Below, piece after piece: positions 56,082-64,000 of a stretch of DNA of 64,000 bases. How positions within the stretch are numbered: the first letter of the stretch is position 1; each line of letters starts with the position of its first letter. Origin of the DNA: Parashewanella tropica (GTDB lineage: Bacteria; Pseudomonadota; Gammaproteobacteria; Enterobacterales; Shewanellaceae); the NCBI RefSeq assembly GCF_004358445.1, contig NZ_CP037951.1, positions 2,591,501 to 2,655,500 on the forward strand, given 5' to 3'. The translations under genes and the position numbers were made by a program. The notes below the pieces were generated by a model, which was not told the origin of the DNA, made no database searches, and worked only from the letters and a program-made list of their open reading frames with translations.

Positions 56082-58085
56082 CTATTTGATACCTAACTTA
56101 TGAAAAAATACTTTATTGCGCATACCTGCGTCTTTTAACACTTTGTCCCAACTTAGCGCTTCTAGGTATAAGTTGAGATTTGCGTGCCATCTGAAATATC
56201 CTTTACGATCTGGCATAGGTTTAAAGTCATGCTCTTCTTCTAACCAGGTCCTTACTTTCTTATCAAAATCACACACTACATAGCCATAGAATGGGGTATT
56301 GCTTTCTATGTTAATCTCTCGACCTTCAGGCGTTTCAAAATCACCATTTCTGATTTTTCGTACATAACGAATAACTTGATTCACTGGATCGTCTTTTGAT
56401 GATGGATTAGCAAAATCATTACGTTTTGGTTTTTTAAATTCAAAGACCATAACGGGGTTACTAGGTTCATTTTCCCCTCTAAAGACTACTCGCTGATCAT
56501 AAGCTAATAGATCAGGGCGATCTGAACGGCTACCTTCTAATGGTAAATCTGATGATAAGTATTCGGTGAAGTTTAATCGTTCATCGATGAGCCATAGGTT
56601 ATGTTCGTGAAATGGCGTTGTCAATGAATCACCTTTTCGTGGAAAAATAATATCGTGAACTATTCCTTCCGAGGAATATTTACCATTTTCCTTAGACTCT
56701 AAGCTCTTTTCGAAAATATCGATAACACTGCATCTTAATGCTACATAATGTGCTAGGTCATTTTTATTCGAGTCAGATATTCGACCTAAAATATCGGCTG
56801 CTTTATCATGCAAAGATTCGACATCTTCAGATGCTAAAATGGCTTTAACATCTTTTTTTAGCTCACCTTCGGCATTAAACTTAGCTTTTTGAAAAGTCAG
56901 TTCTATTTGTTCATCTGAAGGGTTCATCGGCAAGTTTGATAAATCCACTGTGTCCAGCATTTGAGTGTGCCAAGGAGCTTCTTTGTTAATATAGTCAACC
57001 ACTAAACTTTGCTTTTTAGAGCTTCGTTTATTTACTTCTGAGCTTACGACTTCTTGCGCTGCATTTATAGCTTGCTCTTCAATCTGAACTTGAGAAATAC
57101 CGTATTGCACATCACTTTCTTTACTAAAATCAAAATTTCCACGTTCCAATGAAACATGCTCATCAAGAAAACAAGAAAAAACATACACTTTTAATATGAA
57201 ATTTTTAGTCTTACCAGCGTCATTAGTTTCGCTAAATTCTTCTTCAAATTCGGGGATATAGCTTTGTATTGGGGTATTGGTTACTGCTCGCTTATGAGCC
57301 ACTAAATTGATCTGGCTTTTTTGTTGTTTTGGCGAGTAGAATTTAAACACACGCACATCAAAAGCTTGATTAGCACCATTATTTTCCCTCAATATGAATT
57401 CTTGATTAAAGCTTTTCAGTTCAATAATTGAGTCTTTACCTTCTTTCTTAAGAAAGTCGTTCAGTGTAATAATTGCTCCGTTATACTCGTCTTTTAACTC
57501 TACAACAGGGCAAGAATATCCATCTGTACAAAAATAGGGAAGTAGCTTTTCGAACAAGGTACGAGCTATCGTTTTATGACCTTTCTCAACAAACTTGGTT
57601 TTCTTAATAGACTTCAGTTCAGCTGTTGTGCCAGTATGCTCAAAATCTCTTGGTGTAACTTTTTCGTTCTCAATAATATCGTTCTTTTTACCCATCTTGA
57701 AAGAGCGATTAAACTTAGTATCACCTTCAATGTAGTTACTCGAAATAACAAGGTCTTCAAAATATTTTAGACACGTAAAACGACCAAAGCCTTTACCACC
57801 AATGTCGATTTTGTGTTCTGAATATAGGGTATCAAAAGAGGTACGATTTTGATTGTTGAAACCAATACCGTTATCAGTTACTACGAAGCCAATAACCTCA
57901 GGAAGGCTATCAAAATCCATTCCTTGTTGCGCTGATCTTTTGATCAATATTTCAACTTTACCGTCAGTATTCTTTTTTTGTTCAATAGCTTGTATCGCAT
58001 TAACGACAAGCTCAACTAATGGGGTGTAGATATTAATACCAAACTTAATGTTCTCTACAGCTCGTCTTATATTTACATTACTCAT
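56082..58085 (-). CDS. GHKL ATPase fused to a PD-(D/E)XK nuclease-like domain
   Basis: 667 aa. N-terminal GHKL (Hsp90/MutL-like) ATPase: N-box Glu25-x3-Asn29 in ELVVNAIQAI, DNGIGF at 71-76, and glycine loop GGKGFGRF at 96-103. The middle is mixed, with charged stretches. The C-terminal part contains RPDLL (Asp525) and VFEFKKPKR (Glu549-x-Lys551), the spacing of a PD-(D/E)XK nuclease. A Hsp90-like clamp coupled to a nuclease is a known theme in defence proteins, but I cannot name this family. Sits between an XRE regulator and hsdM on one strand, so it is probably part of the same defence unit. Confidence 0.75.
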   Translation of the reverse strand: MSNVNIRRAVENIKFGINIYTPLVELVVNAIQAIEQKKNTDGKVEILIKRSAQQGMDFDSLPEVIGFVVTDNGIGFNNQNRTSFDTLYSEHKIDIGGKGFGRFTCLKYFEDLVISSNYIEGDTKFNRSFKMGKKNDIIENEKVTPRDFEHTGTTAELKSIKKTKFVEKGHKTIARTLFEKLLPYFCTDGYSCPVVELKDEYNGAIITLNDFLKKEGKDSIIELKSFNQEFILRENNGANQAFDVRVFKFYSPKQQKSQINLVAHKRAVTNTPIQSYIPEFEEEFSETNDAGKTKNFILKVYVFSCFLDEHVSLERGNFDFSKESDVQYGISQVQIEEQAINAAQEVVSSEVNKRSSKKQSLVVDYINKEAPWHTQMLDTVDLSNLPMNPSDEQIELTFQKAKFNAEGELKKDVKAILASEDVESLHDKAADILGRISDSNKNDLAHYVALRCSVIDIFEKSLESKENGKYSSEGIVHDIIFPRKGDSLTTPFHEHNLWLIDERLNFTEYLSSDLPLEGSRSDRPDLLAYDQRVVFRGENEPSNPVMVFEFKKPKRNDFANPSSKDDPVNQVIRYVRKIRNGDFETPEGREINIESNTPFYGYVVCDFDKKVRTWLEEEHDFKPMPDRKGYFRWHANLNLYLEALSWDKVLKDAGMRNKVFFHKLGIK

Positions 58086-58158
58086 AGTAACTTCCCTTTT
58101 TGAGCAAAATTCAGTTGCTAATGAAGCAGCAAATGAATTATTAAATGTTTCCGCTTTT

Positions 58159-58389
58159 TTACTTTTTTTCTTTGTAGTCTATGTTTGGCATCAAGTCTGC
58201 TGGCTGACACTCAAGTGCTTTGGATATTTTAAATAGCTTGTCTAAGCTGATGTTTACTTCACCACGATCTATGCGACCGATATAACTTCTATCAATATCA
58301 GTCAGTTTCGATAGCGCATCCTGTGAGATATTTTTTTTTGTTCTCAGGGTTCTTAACTTTTGGGCAAATTGTTGAATTAGATAGCTCAT
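58159..58389 (-). CDS. XRE-family HTH regulator
   Basis: 76 aa from ATG 58389 (AGGG eight bases before). Compact HTH: LRTLRTKKNISQDALSKLTD, IDRSYIGRIDRGEVNISLDK, and ALECQPADLMP. First gene of the minus-strand defence unit and of the size of R-M controller (C) proteins. The region before it carries two GGATTATAAT sites, so it probably represses or regulates itself and the divergent genes. Confidence 0.85.
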   Translation of the reverse strand: MSYLIQQFAQKLRTLRTKKNISQDALSKLTDIDRSYIGRIDRGEVNISLDKLFKISKALECQPADLMPNIDYKEKK

Positions 58390-58427
58390 TGGAAATCCCT
58401 TTGTTCCAAACAAGCTACTATTTCATG

Positions 58428-58458
58428 TTGAGGATTATAATATCACGGATTATAATCC
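58428..58458. promoter_or_regulatory. Divergent promoter and operator of the defence units
   Basis: GGATTATAAT occurs at 58432-58441 and 58447-58456, start to start 15 bp; the second extends to the perfect palindrome GGATTATAATCC. They contain -10 hexamers for both directions: on the plus strand TTGAGG, 17 bp, TATAAT. The layout suits binding by the adjacent XRE protein. Confidence 0.65.
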
Positions 58459-58513
58459 CTCATTACATATCAAATTGTTTATTTGGCTATTCTGTATTCG
58501 GGAGCAACTTTTT

Positions 58514-59035
58514 ATGAAATTGCATCACCTTATAGCTCAAATCATTACCGCACCAAATTGTAACTATTTCACAGTGGTTGAAGTAAGAACCGCCTTTCTT
58601 GCACTTAGCACTGACAAAAGTCTTGATCCTGATGAAGTAAGACGACTGGTTTATGCAAGCCTAGAGCGCATGGTTAGAAAAGGCTTGCTTCAAAAATCTG
58701 TTTCGAAAGGAAGAAAGATCCCTTCTTATATCAAAACAAAATTGTTTTCCTCAGATGAATTACTGAGCAACAAGCAGCATCCTGCAGAACAAATCACGAC
58801 TGCCACCAACAAACAAATTGATGACCTGCCAAACCAATTAAAAAAGGATCTTTTTGAGCGTAAAGAAGAGTTATTGATCCTCATAGGTGAAGCTGAAGAG
58901 TATAAGAGAATTTGTAGTGATTTCCCCGAGTTACAGAGTGATATACAACCCAAATACAATGAAGCTAGAGAGCAAAGTAACAGGCTCTTGGGTTCTATTA
59001 AAGCGATTGAGAGTGTTATTCAACAAGGTAGATAA
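58514..59035 (+). CDS. Unknown protein with winged-helix-like N-terminus and coiled-coil tail
   Basis: 173 aa from ATG 58514 (GGAG nine bases before). The N-terminal 75 residues (YFTVVEVRTAFL, EVRRLVYASLERMVRKGLL) look like a winged helix; the rest is charged and helical (KDLFERKEELLILIGEAEEY). Five bases before the helicase gene, so probably its partner. A resemblance to VspR-type regulators of Vibrio islands is possible but not established. Confidence 0.65.
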   Translation: MKLHHLIAQIITAPNCNYFTVVEVRTAFLALSTDKSLDPDEVRRLVYASLERMVRKGLLQKSVSKGRKIPSYIKTKLFSSDELLSNKQHPAEQITTATNKQIDDLPNQLKKDLFERKEELLILIGEAEEYKRICSDFPELQSDIQPKYNEAREQSNRLLGSIKAIESVIQQGR

Positions 59036-59040
59036 CGAAT

Positions 59041-60483
59041 ATGAAGTTACGTCAATGGCAATCAGAATGCATAGAAAGTGCCCTCGAAAAATTTTCTATA
59101 AATAAGCGGCATTACTTGGTTTTAGCCACTCCAGGAGCAGGGAAAACCCATATGGCTTCATCACTCGCTAAAAACATGCTGGAGCAAGGTCTAATTGATT
59201 TAGTTATTTGTTTTTCACCTTCATCAGTTGTCTGTAACGATTTTACTAAAACCCTCGAAGACGTAATTGGTGAGAAGTTCGATGGAAAGATGGGAGCCAA
59301 AGGGTGTTCACTTACTTATCAGAGTATGCAGTATTTGGATGAAGAGCTTTGGTATCTATTTGAACAACACAAAATATTAGTCATCTTTGATGAAATACAC
59401 CATTGTGCAGGCTCCAATATCGGAAATTCAAATAGCTGGGGTGAACAAATTATCCTGAATATACAAGGTAAAGCAAGTTATACGCTGGCATTAACAGGAA
59501 CACCCTGGCGGTCAGATACAGCCCCTATTGTGCTATCGAACTATTGTGATTACACCAACAAAATTCAATGTGACTTCATCTATGGTTTGTCTGATGCGAT
59601 TAGAGATGGTGTATGCCGTTTACCACAAATCGTTGCAATCGATAATAACGATATAACTGTGAAAAAGGACAAAGAACATAAATCCTATTCTAGTTTTAAA
59701 GATCTTTTATCTCATTCATCGTTTCCCTATCAACAAGTGATTCAAAATAAATTATTGCTTACACATATCCTTGAACAGGCAAACGAAAAATTAGATGAAT
59801 TGAGAAAAGTTAATCCAGATGCAGGCGGGCTTGTTGTTGCATCAACTGTGGATCATGTCATGCAAATAGCTGAATTGATGCGAGCACACCTTAATGAAGA
59901 TGTTTCAATCATAACATACCAAGAAGATGACCCAACCGGTCTGATCCGCAGCTATCGAAACTCTGATTCTAAATGGGTTATTTCCATTGGGATGATCAGT
60001 GAAGGTACTAATATCCCTAGACTTCAAGTCATCTGCCACTTAACTAGAATCAAGACCGAAATGTATTTTCGGCAGATAAATGGCAGAAATTTAAGAATTA
60101 CCGGGCATCATAACCAAGACGCTTATCTATTCATGCCAGCTGAACCTAAACTGCTTGAGTATGCTTATCGAATAGCCGATGACATCCCCGAAAAAGCAGA
60201 TGTTGTCAAATTTGAAAAAATGAATAAGAGCATGCTTATAGATCACCAAGCTACAGAGGCAGAACAATTTGAAGAAGAAAAGAAGCCCGACTTAAGGGTA
60301 GAGCTTAGTGATTTTATTGAGAGTGTCTCGATTAACAAAACCCCGTTAACTGAAGATAATGATACTTTGCCCAACAGTCTTATTGCTTCACCAACCCCAA
60401 AACACACATTAAGCACAAACTATGAAAAAACACTCAGCATCTTTGGTCGATTCAGACAAGAGGTTCTAGAGCTTGGTTTGTAG
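59041..60483 (+). CDS. DEAD/DEAH-type SF2 helicase
   Basis: 480 aa. Q-motif region MKLRQWQSEC, Walker A TPGAGKT at 30-36, DEIH box at 117-120 (VIFDEIHHCAG), motif III-like LTGTPWRSD, motif V region GMISEGTNIPRLQV, motif VI FRQINGRNLRITG. The Cys-His after the DEIH box is typical of phage- and island-borne helicases. Pairs with the gene before it; no nuclease domain seen. Role in defence or mobility is inferred from position. Confidence 0.85.
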   Translation: MKLRQWQSECIESALEKFSINKRHYLVLATPGAGKTHMASSLAKNMLEQGLIDLVICFSPSSVVCNDFTKTLEDVIGEKFDGKMGAKGCSLTYQSMQYLDEELWYLFEQHKILVIFDEIHHCAGSNIGNSNSWGEQIILNIQGKASYTLALTGTPWRSDTAPIVLSNYCDYTNKIQCDFIYGLSDAIRDGVCRLPQIVAIDNNDITVKKDKEHKSYSSFKDLLSHSSFPYQQVIQNKLLLTHILEQANEKLDELRKVNPDAGGLVVASTVDHVMQIAELMRAHLNEDVSIITYQEDDPTGLIRSYRNSDSKWVISIGMISEGTNIPRLQVICHLTRIKTEMYFRQINGRNLRITGHHNQDAYLFMPAEPKLLEYAYRIADDIPEKADVVKFEKMNKSMLIDHQATEAEQFEEEKKPDLRVELSDFIESVSINKTPLTEDNDTLPNSLIASPTPKHTLSTNYEKTLSIFGRFRQEVLELGL

Positions 60484-60517
60484 GTTATGCCCTTTAAGAT
60501 TTTGGAGAATTCAATTT

Positions 60518-60835
60518 ATGAATGACTTTAGCTACCGTGAAATTGATTTAATACCTGACGGTTGGGTAATAGTAAAAATATCAGCTGACCGTATCTTTTA
60601 TAAAATTTTATCAAACTGGAATGAATTTGATGAATGGCGATTATCAAGCGGCGCAACTACTGACACACTTCGAAAGATCCCTGCTGGCTATGTTTGGCAA
60701 CAAGCATCGGGTAACACATACATGTTACTTAGTGAAAATGAAGGCAAATTGTCTCAATACAACCAACTCAGGCTGGAGGGCTTTTTGGAATACGACGAAA
60801 TTGAGACGCTTAAGATAGAAGATGTAAGAGTCTAA
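60518..60835 (+). CDS. Unknown 105-aa protein
   Basis: MNDFSYREIDLIPDG start with GGAG about 11 bases before ATG 60518; the upstream frame start at 60473 lies inside the helicase gene. Rich in aromatic residues, no signal or membrane segment. Third gene of the plus-strand unit, 34 bases after the helicase. Confidence 0.65.
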   Translation: MNDFSYREIDLIPDGWVIVKISADRIFYKILSNWNEFDEWRLSSGATTDTLRKIPAGYVWQQASGNTYMLLSENEGKLSQYNQLRLEGFLEYDEIETLKIEDVRV

Positions 60836-60946
60836 AAACGGCTTACTAACCACAAGACGACACTTCGTAATTTTAGCTGTCAGTGTCTTTTGTTTAGTTA
60901 ATAATGCCTTTTGTTTTGTAACTCTCCTATTGATGGTGATGTTAAA

Positions 60947-61159
60947 ATGAAATTAAGTGATGCTTTGCTCTTCACGCTACCGATTCATATATTGAATATA
61001 GTTATTACTTCAATACCTGCATATTTTATCTGGAATTGGATAATCCCAGACACATTTTCTCTACCAAAGATTACTTACTTTCAAGTGGTAGGGTTAATTG
61101 TACTTATAAGATGTTTGTTATCGAATGGCTTTTTTCAGATTGATTTAAACGGCTCATGA
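60947..61159 (+). CDS. Small membrane protein
   Basis: 70 aa from ATG 60947, two hydrophobic helices (LLFTLPIHILNIVITSIPAY and ITYFQVVGLIVLIRCLL). Weak ribosome site (GGTGATG). Function unknown. Confidence 0.5.
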   Translation: MKLSDALLFTLPIHILNIVITSIPAYFIWNWIIPDTFSLPKITYFQVVGLIVLIRCLLSNGFFQIDLNGS

Positions 61160-61645
61160 AAATCTAACTTATCAACCACCGTCTGGAAGGCGTTTTTTTT
61201 CTCCAAGTTAGACTAATAAAAATGAGGCAAAGGAGTTAATAAGTTTCTAAAAAGATTAATGTTCTTATGACTTAAAGGTGCACAAATATCATGTGTTTTT
61301 TATACCTTAAAAACCATTGGTACGCCATCCTTTTTGTGGTTTGATAATTGTGACTGCTTTGCTCCACTATCTAATTCTTTAACTTTCAAATTACATACAA
61401 TTCTCACAACCCGAATTGACGCATGCCTTAGTCAGTGCTCATTGCTTCAGAAGTGGCTATCAGTAGGATGTTTAAAGACTAAGAAGCTGCGTTTTATCAT
61501 TCCGATTATAGGCTTACTCAATATCGTTGATAGTGTGCTATAGAGCTAGAAATAAACAAAATGTATGTAGCTGTGCTACAAAAAATCATAGGCAACTGAA
61601 TAAGAAATTATTATCAAATTTGATAATACAAGGGGTGTCAGTATA
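61160..61645. other. Region with no clear gene; palindromic operator at its end
   Basis: 486 bases. The 69-codon open frame at 61334-61543 lacks a ribosome site and a recognisable product. A 20-bp perfect palindrome lies at 61609-61628. Confidence 0.5.
61609..61628. promoter_or_regulatory. Perfect 20-bp palindrome
   Basis: TATTATCAAATTTGATAATA, centred between 61618 and 61619, two bases before the AAGGGG ribosome site of the 48-aa ORF. Typical of a dimeric repressor operator. Confidence 0.6.
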
Positions 61646-61792
61646 GTGAAAGATCCTGCGGATAATAAAACCGTTGATTTTGTGAGTGATGAGTACACAC
61701 AAATTGAAAGTGAAATGCGAAGAGAGCAAGAGCATTTCTTTATGCAAATTATCTGGAGCTTACAAGGTGCTCGTTTGAGTACACTACAGTAA
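61646..61792 (+). CDS. Small 48-aa ORF
   Basis: GTG start with AAGGGG ten bases upstream. Product begins VKDPADNKTVDFVSDEYTQI, acidic then MRREQEHFFMQIIWSLQ. Length is short, but the ribosome site, the palindrome before it and its end 19 bases before the recombinase stop support a real gene. Function unknown; it could be a regulator, anti-regulator or toxin/antitoxin-sized protein. Confidence 0.5.
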   Translation: MKDPADNKTVDFVSDEYTQIESEMRREQEHFFMQIIWSLQGARLSTLQ

Positions 61793-61810
61793 CTCCTTTA
61801 TTTCTTGTAT

Positions 61811-63217
61811 TTATGCCTCAGTGGATATTGCCTTTTTAGAGCGATTCACATCTTCTTTAAAGGCTGTTAAAAGGCCTTCGAATTCTTCCAGCAAATGTGT
61901 GACCGTCACTTGGCCAGATTCACTCTTAGCCTTTAATGCATCCAGTTGGTCAAACACAACACTTACGGCAGAGCCAAGAGCTATTGCGTCAAATACCATC
62001 TCCATGTTGCTGAGTTCATTAAAAGCCAGATCAATGTAGGTGTCTAACGAGTCTATATTTTTATGTCCCGTCCATTGCTGGAGTTCTAGCTTGAAAGTTT
62101 CACTATTAAGTAGCGCCTTTCGAAACTCGTCTTTGTTAGCAATATCATGATGCAAAATCATGGCTTTGATTTTTTGTGTTATGTAGCCATGACGAAACAG
62201 GTGCGCATGGCCTTGTTTCGTGCTAATGCCAGCAGCAACACACAACTCGCTTAATTCAGTCGTCAGGGTGTCTACTGCCAGCTTTTTCCCATTCTTATGG
62301 TTAATTAGCAGGAAGCCGTGATCATTTGCTTTGCCGATAGTTCGGCGGATTATTCGACTTCGCACTCGCTTGATATACCACATCGACTGTTGAATAAAAG
62401 CCCTTGGTACTGGAACTTCCCTTGGCTCGCCTCCTTTTACTGTCAGCATTGGGAGTAACGGAGCGCTACCTTCTTCCAAGTCTGCCTTTTCGATGTCCTC
62501 AATACGTATATGAGAAACTTCATATCGACGTCCCCCAGTTTGCTCAAAACAGGCAATTAGGAGAGTTGTTCGGAGGCGTATTCCAAGGTCTTTTATTTTG
62601 TTAGCTTCGTCTTTTAACTGTTTTACGACATCAAGGCTAATAGGGCTTTTCTTTCTAACAGGATCAGGTGTGGGAAAGCTGTCGTGATGCCAATAGCTGC
62701 GATAAACAGGCTTACCCTTCTTGCTTTTGATTTTTAAGTTTTTCTTCTCTACATTGACGCTGCAATTCTTCTCGCCTAAAAACGTATCGTCAGAATGAAG
62801 CTGACCGACACACTGTAAGAAGTCGATACAACGTCGACCGATCTTCAATACTTCATTTGCAGTTCGAACTTGCTCACAATAAACTCGCACCTGCAATGTA
62901 TTAATGAACACCCTAAACCAATTGTCTGTTAGGTTAATTAGATCCATATTATTGTCATGACAGAATCGTAGCAGCGGACTGATATTTTTTGCATACTCAG
63001 CTATGGTTCCACCCCGATTACGACGGCTTTTTCCTTTTCTCCATTGCGCCAGCATATATGCGTTGGCTTCAAAACAGGGATAACCGTCAGGCCAATACAT
63101 CAAGGGAAGGTTTTGGGCATCTCGAGCAACTACATGACCAAATAAATCTACGTTTCTTGGCAATGTCGCCCCTTCTGGAAGGCGGCTAAACAGTTGCTTT
63201 CTGCGTCTACGAGCCAT
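61811..63217 (-). CDS. gmtY: Tyrosine recombinase, GmtY-like
   Basis: 468 aa. Catalytic set complete by eye: Arg231 (GGRRYEV), Lys261 (TVKGG), His339-x2-Arg342 (AHLFRHGYI), His385 (WTGHKN) and nucleophile Tyr394 (TYIDLA). The N-terminal 190 residues form the SAM-like/arm DNA-binding part. Size and the overlap with a 181-aa gene and an upstream gene fit the gamma-mobile-trio module, as I remember it. Overlaps the preceding gene by 11 bases. Confidence 0.7.
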   Translation of the reverse strand: MARRRRKQLFSRLPEGATLPRNVDLFGHVVARDAQNLPLMYWPDGYPCFEANAYMLAQWRKGKSRRNRGGTIAEYAKNISPLLRFCHDNNMDLINLTDNWFRVFINTLQVRVYCEQVRTANEVLKIGRRCIDFLQCVGQLHSDDTFLGEKNCSVNVEKKNLKIKSKKGKPVYRSYWHHDSFPTPDPVRKKSPISLDVVKQLKDEANKIKDLGIRLRTTLLIACFEQTGGRRYEVSHIRIEDIEKADLEEGSAPLLPMLTVKGGEPREVPVPRAFIQQSMWYIKRVRSRIIRRTIGKANDHGFLLINHKNGKKLAVDTLTTELSELCVAAGISTKQGHAHLFRHGYITQKIKAMILHHDIANKDEFRKALLNSETFKLELQQWTGHKNIDSLDTYIDLAFNELSNMEMVFDAIALGSAVSVVFDQLDALKAKSESGQVTVTHLLEEFEGLLTAFKEDVNRSKKAISTEA

Positions 63218-63752
63218 TTTTAATAAGTTCTTGTACCAGCTTGCTGTTTTGAGAAAACGAGATTTGAGTGCTGACTTCTTTCATTTCTTTTGCGCATAGC
63301 GCTTTGGTAGTTGCATCACCTCGATTGGCATATTTTCGAGCTTTACTCATTAGCTCAACAACCAGACTGGTTAAGAGGACGTTATGCTGCTCCAGCTTCG
63401 TAATTTCTAATTCTTGCTCAGCCACGAGTTTTGCTAAACCTAATTTAGAGCTTTTATTGCTTGCTTCACGCTTCTCGCTATGTCCATTAATAGTCAAGAT
63501 AGCGCTCTTTCTGAGTTGTTCTAATCCTTCATAGCCATCTTCCAGAATCTCATCTGCTGCCGTTTTTAGAGTATTAAGAGCGCATGAGGTAATGCTAAGG
63601 CTAGCATTTTCATATTTAGCCAGTCTCCCTTGAGACTTTAAAGTTGCGATAAAATCTACGTCGGCTTCATAGCTTGAAGGCTCTGCAATTACACTTTTGA
63701 GCAGCTCGCTTGTTGCAACTACAGAGCGGGCATGCTTTTCATTAATCGCCAT
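63207..63752 (-). CDS. gmtX: 181-aa protein, GmtX-like
   Basis: Helical, charged, no known domain. It contains ASLSITSCALNTLKTAADEI and ELEITKLEQHNVLLTSLVVEL, giving a coiled-coil-like segment. Position between an upstream gene and the recombinase, overlapping both (11 bases each), indicates a co-translated mobility module. Assignment to GmtX rests on position and size. Confidence 0.55.
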   Translation of the reverse strand: MAINEKHARSVVATSELLKSVIAEPSSYEADVDFIATLKSQGRLAKYENASLSITSCALNTLKTAADEILEDGYEGLEQLRKSAILTINGHSEKREASNKSSKLGLAKLVAEQELEITKLEQHNVLLTSLVVELMSKARKYANRGDATTKALCAKEMKEVSTQISFSQNSKLVQELIKNGS

Positions 63753-64000
63753 CTTTAATTTCCTCGACTTTCAAAACAAGGTGAATTTTTTGTACGGTTT
63801 CACCTTCATCATTTACGACATTGGCAAATGTTGGCTGAAGGTCAATCGTTCCGTCAGTAATCAACTCAAAAATGTCTTTCTCAATCTCGGTGCGAATTTC
63901 GCTCAGAGGTGGCTCCGTTTTAATTACACCATCGTCAATCTCATCTTCTAGTAGTTCCGCAACTTCTTCCAATGACTGAATTTGTATATCTCTCACCCCA
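63742..64000 (-). CDS. gmtZ: C-terminal part of an upstream mobility gene, possibly GmtZ (runs off the right edge)
   Basis: The last 84 or so codons of a frame that stays open to the window end (GTG at 63996 is probably internal). Contains QSLEEVAELLEDEIDDG and FELITDGTIDLQPTFANVV. In the trio module this position is held by GmtZ, a longer protein. Too little is visible for a firm name. Confidence 0.4.
   Translation of the reverse strand, partial: GVRDIQIQSLEEVAELLEDEIDDGVIKTEPPLSEIRTEIEKDIFELITDGTIDLQPTFANVVNDEGETVQKIHLVLKVEEIKDGD

Noticed and set aside
58514-59035. VspR regulator of a CBASS operon
   Set aside because: Similarity is only a vague impression, and no cyclase or effector genes of CBASS are present.
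61334-61543. 69-codon plus-strand frame in the island
   Set aside because: No ribosome site and an unlikely composition; kept only as a note in the intergenic entry.

Overview
The window looks like a low-GC marine gammaproteobacterial chromosome, order Alteromonadales, most likely a Shewanella or Parashewanella relative. This rests on recognising gene families and neighbourhoods: tol-pal next to a tRNA-Lys array, motY near rnt, upp divergent from purMN, a proteobacterial dedicated sortase system (pdsO/R/S), ppk-ppx, and UshA-type lipoprotein nucleotidases. No database search was possible. Genus level is an inference.

Positions 1-46,000 are core chromosome. From the left: the 5' part of ppsA (minus) diverges from its regulator ppsR. 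Then come an AroH-like DAHP synthase, a small lipoprotein and an unknown 494-aa protein with a degenerate kinase-like motif. Next are seven near-identical tRNA-Lys(UUU) genes, a tRNA remnant, and the complete minus-strand operon ybgC-tolQ-tolR-tolA-tolB-pal-cpoB. A candidate small RNA, motY, rnt, a serine/threonine dehydratase, a 2-Cys peroxiredoxin, an antiporter, upp and purMN follow. Further right are an unknown 353-aa protein, a low-molecular-weight phosphatase, pdsO/pdsR/pdsS without a sortase, ppk-ppx behind a Pho-box-like site, a GST, a Bcr/CflA transporter, three UshA-family lipoproteins, an APC permease, a Fur-box-controlled TonB receptor, an orphan prepilin and an esterase.

At about 46,800 the core is broken. 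A prohibitin-family gene has lost its N-terminal membrane-anchor part, and a mobile island continues past the right end of the window. The island carries a seven-gene minus-strand defence unit: XRE regulator, GHKL-ATPase/nuclease fusion, hsdM, hsdS, hsdR, and a Septu-like ATPase plus HNH pair. Divergent from it are a winged-helix-like protein, an SF2 helicase and small unknown genes. The right end holds three overlapping minus-strand genes (an incomplete upstream gene, a 181-aa protein, a 468-aa tyrosine recombinase) that match my memory of the gamma-mobile-trio (GMT) module; this would explain how the cargo moved in.

The least explained items are two intergenic copies (19,724-19,818 and 31,161-31,257) of a multi-stem element whose stems vary but stay paired, the GHKL-PD-(D/E)XK fusion protein, a perfect 20-bp palindrome before a 48-aa ORF, and a shared double-palindrome leader in front of two nucleotidase genes.
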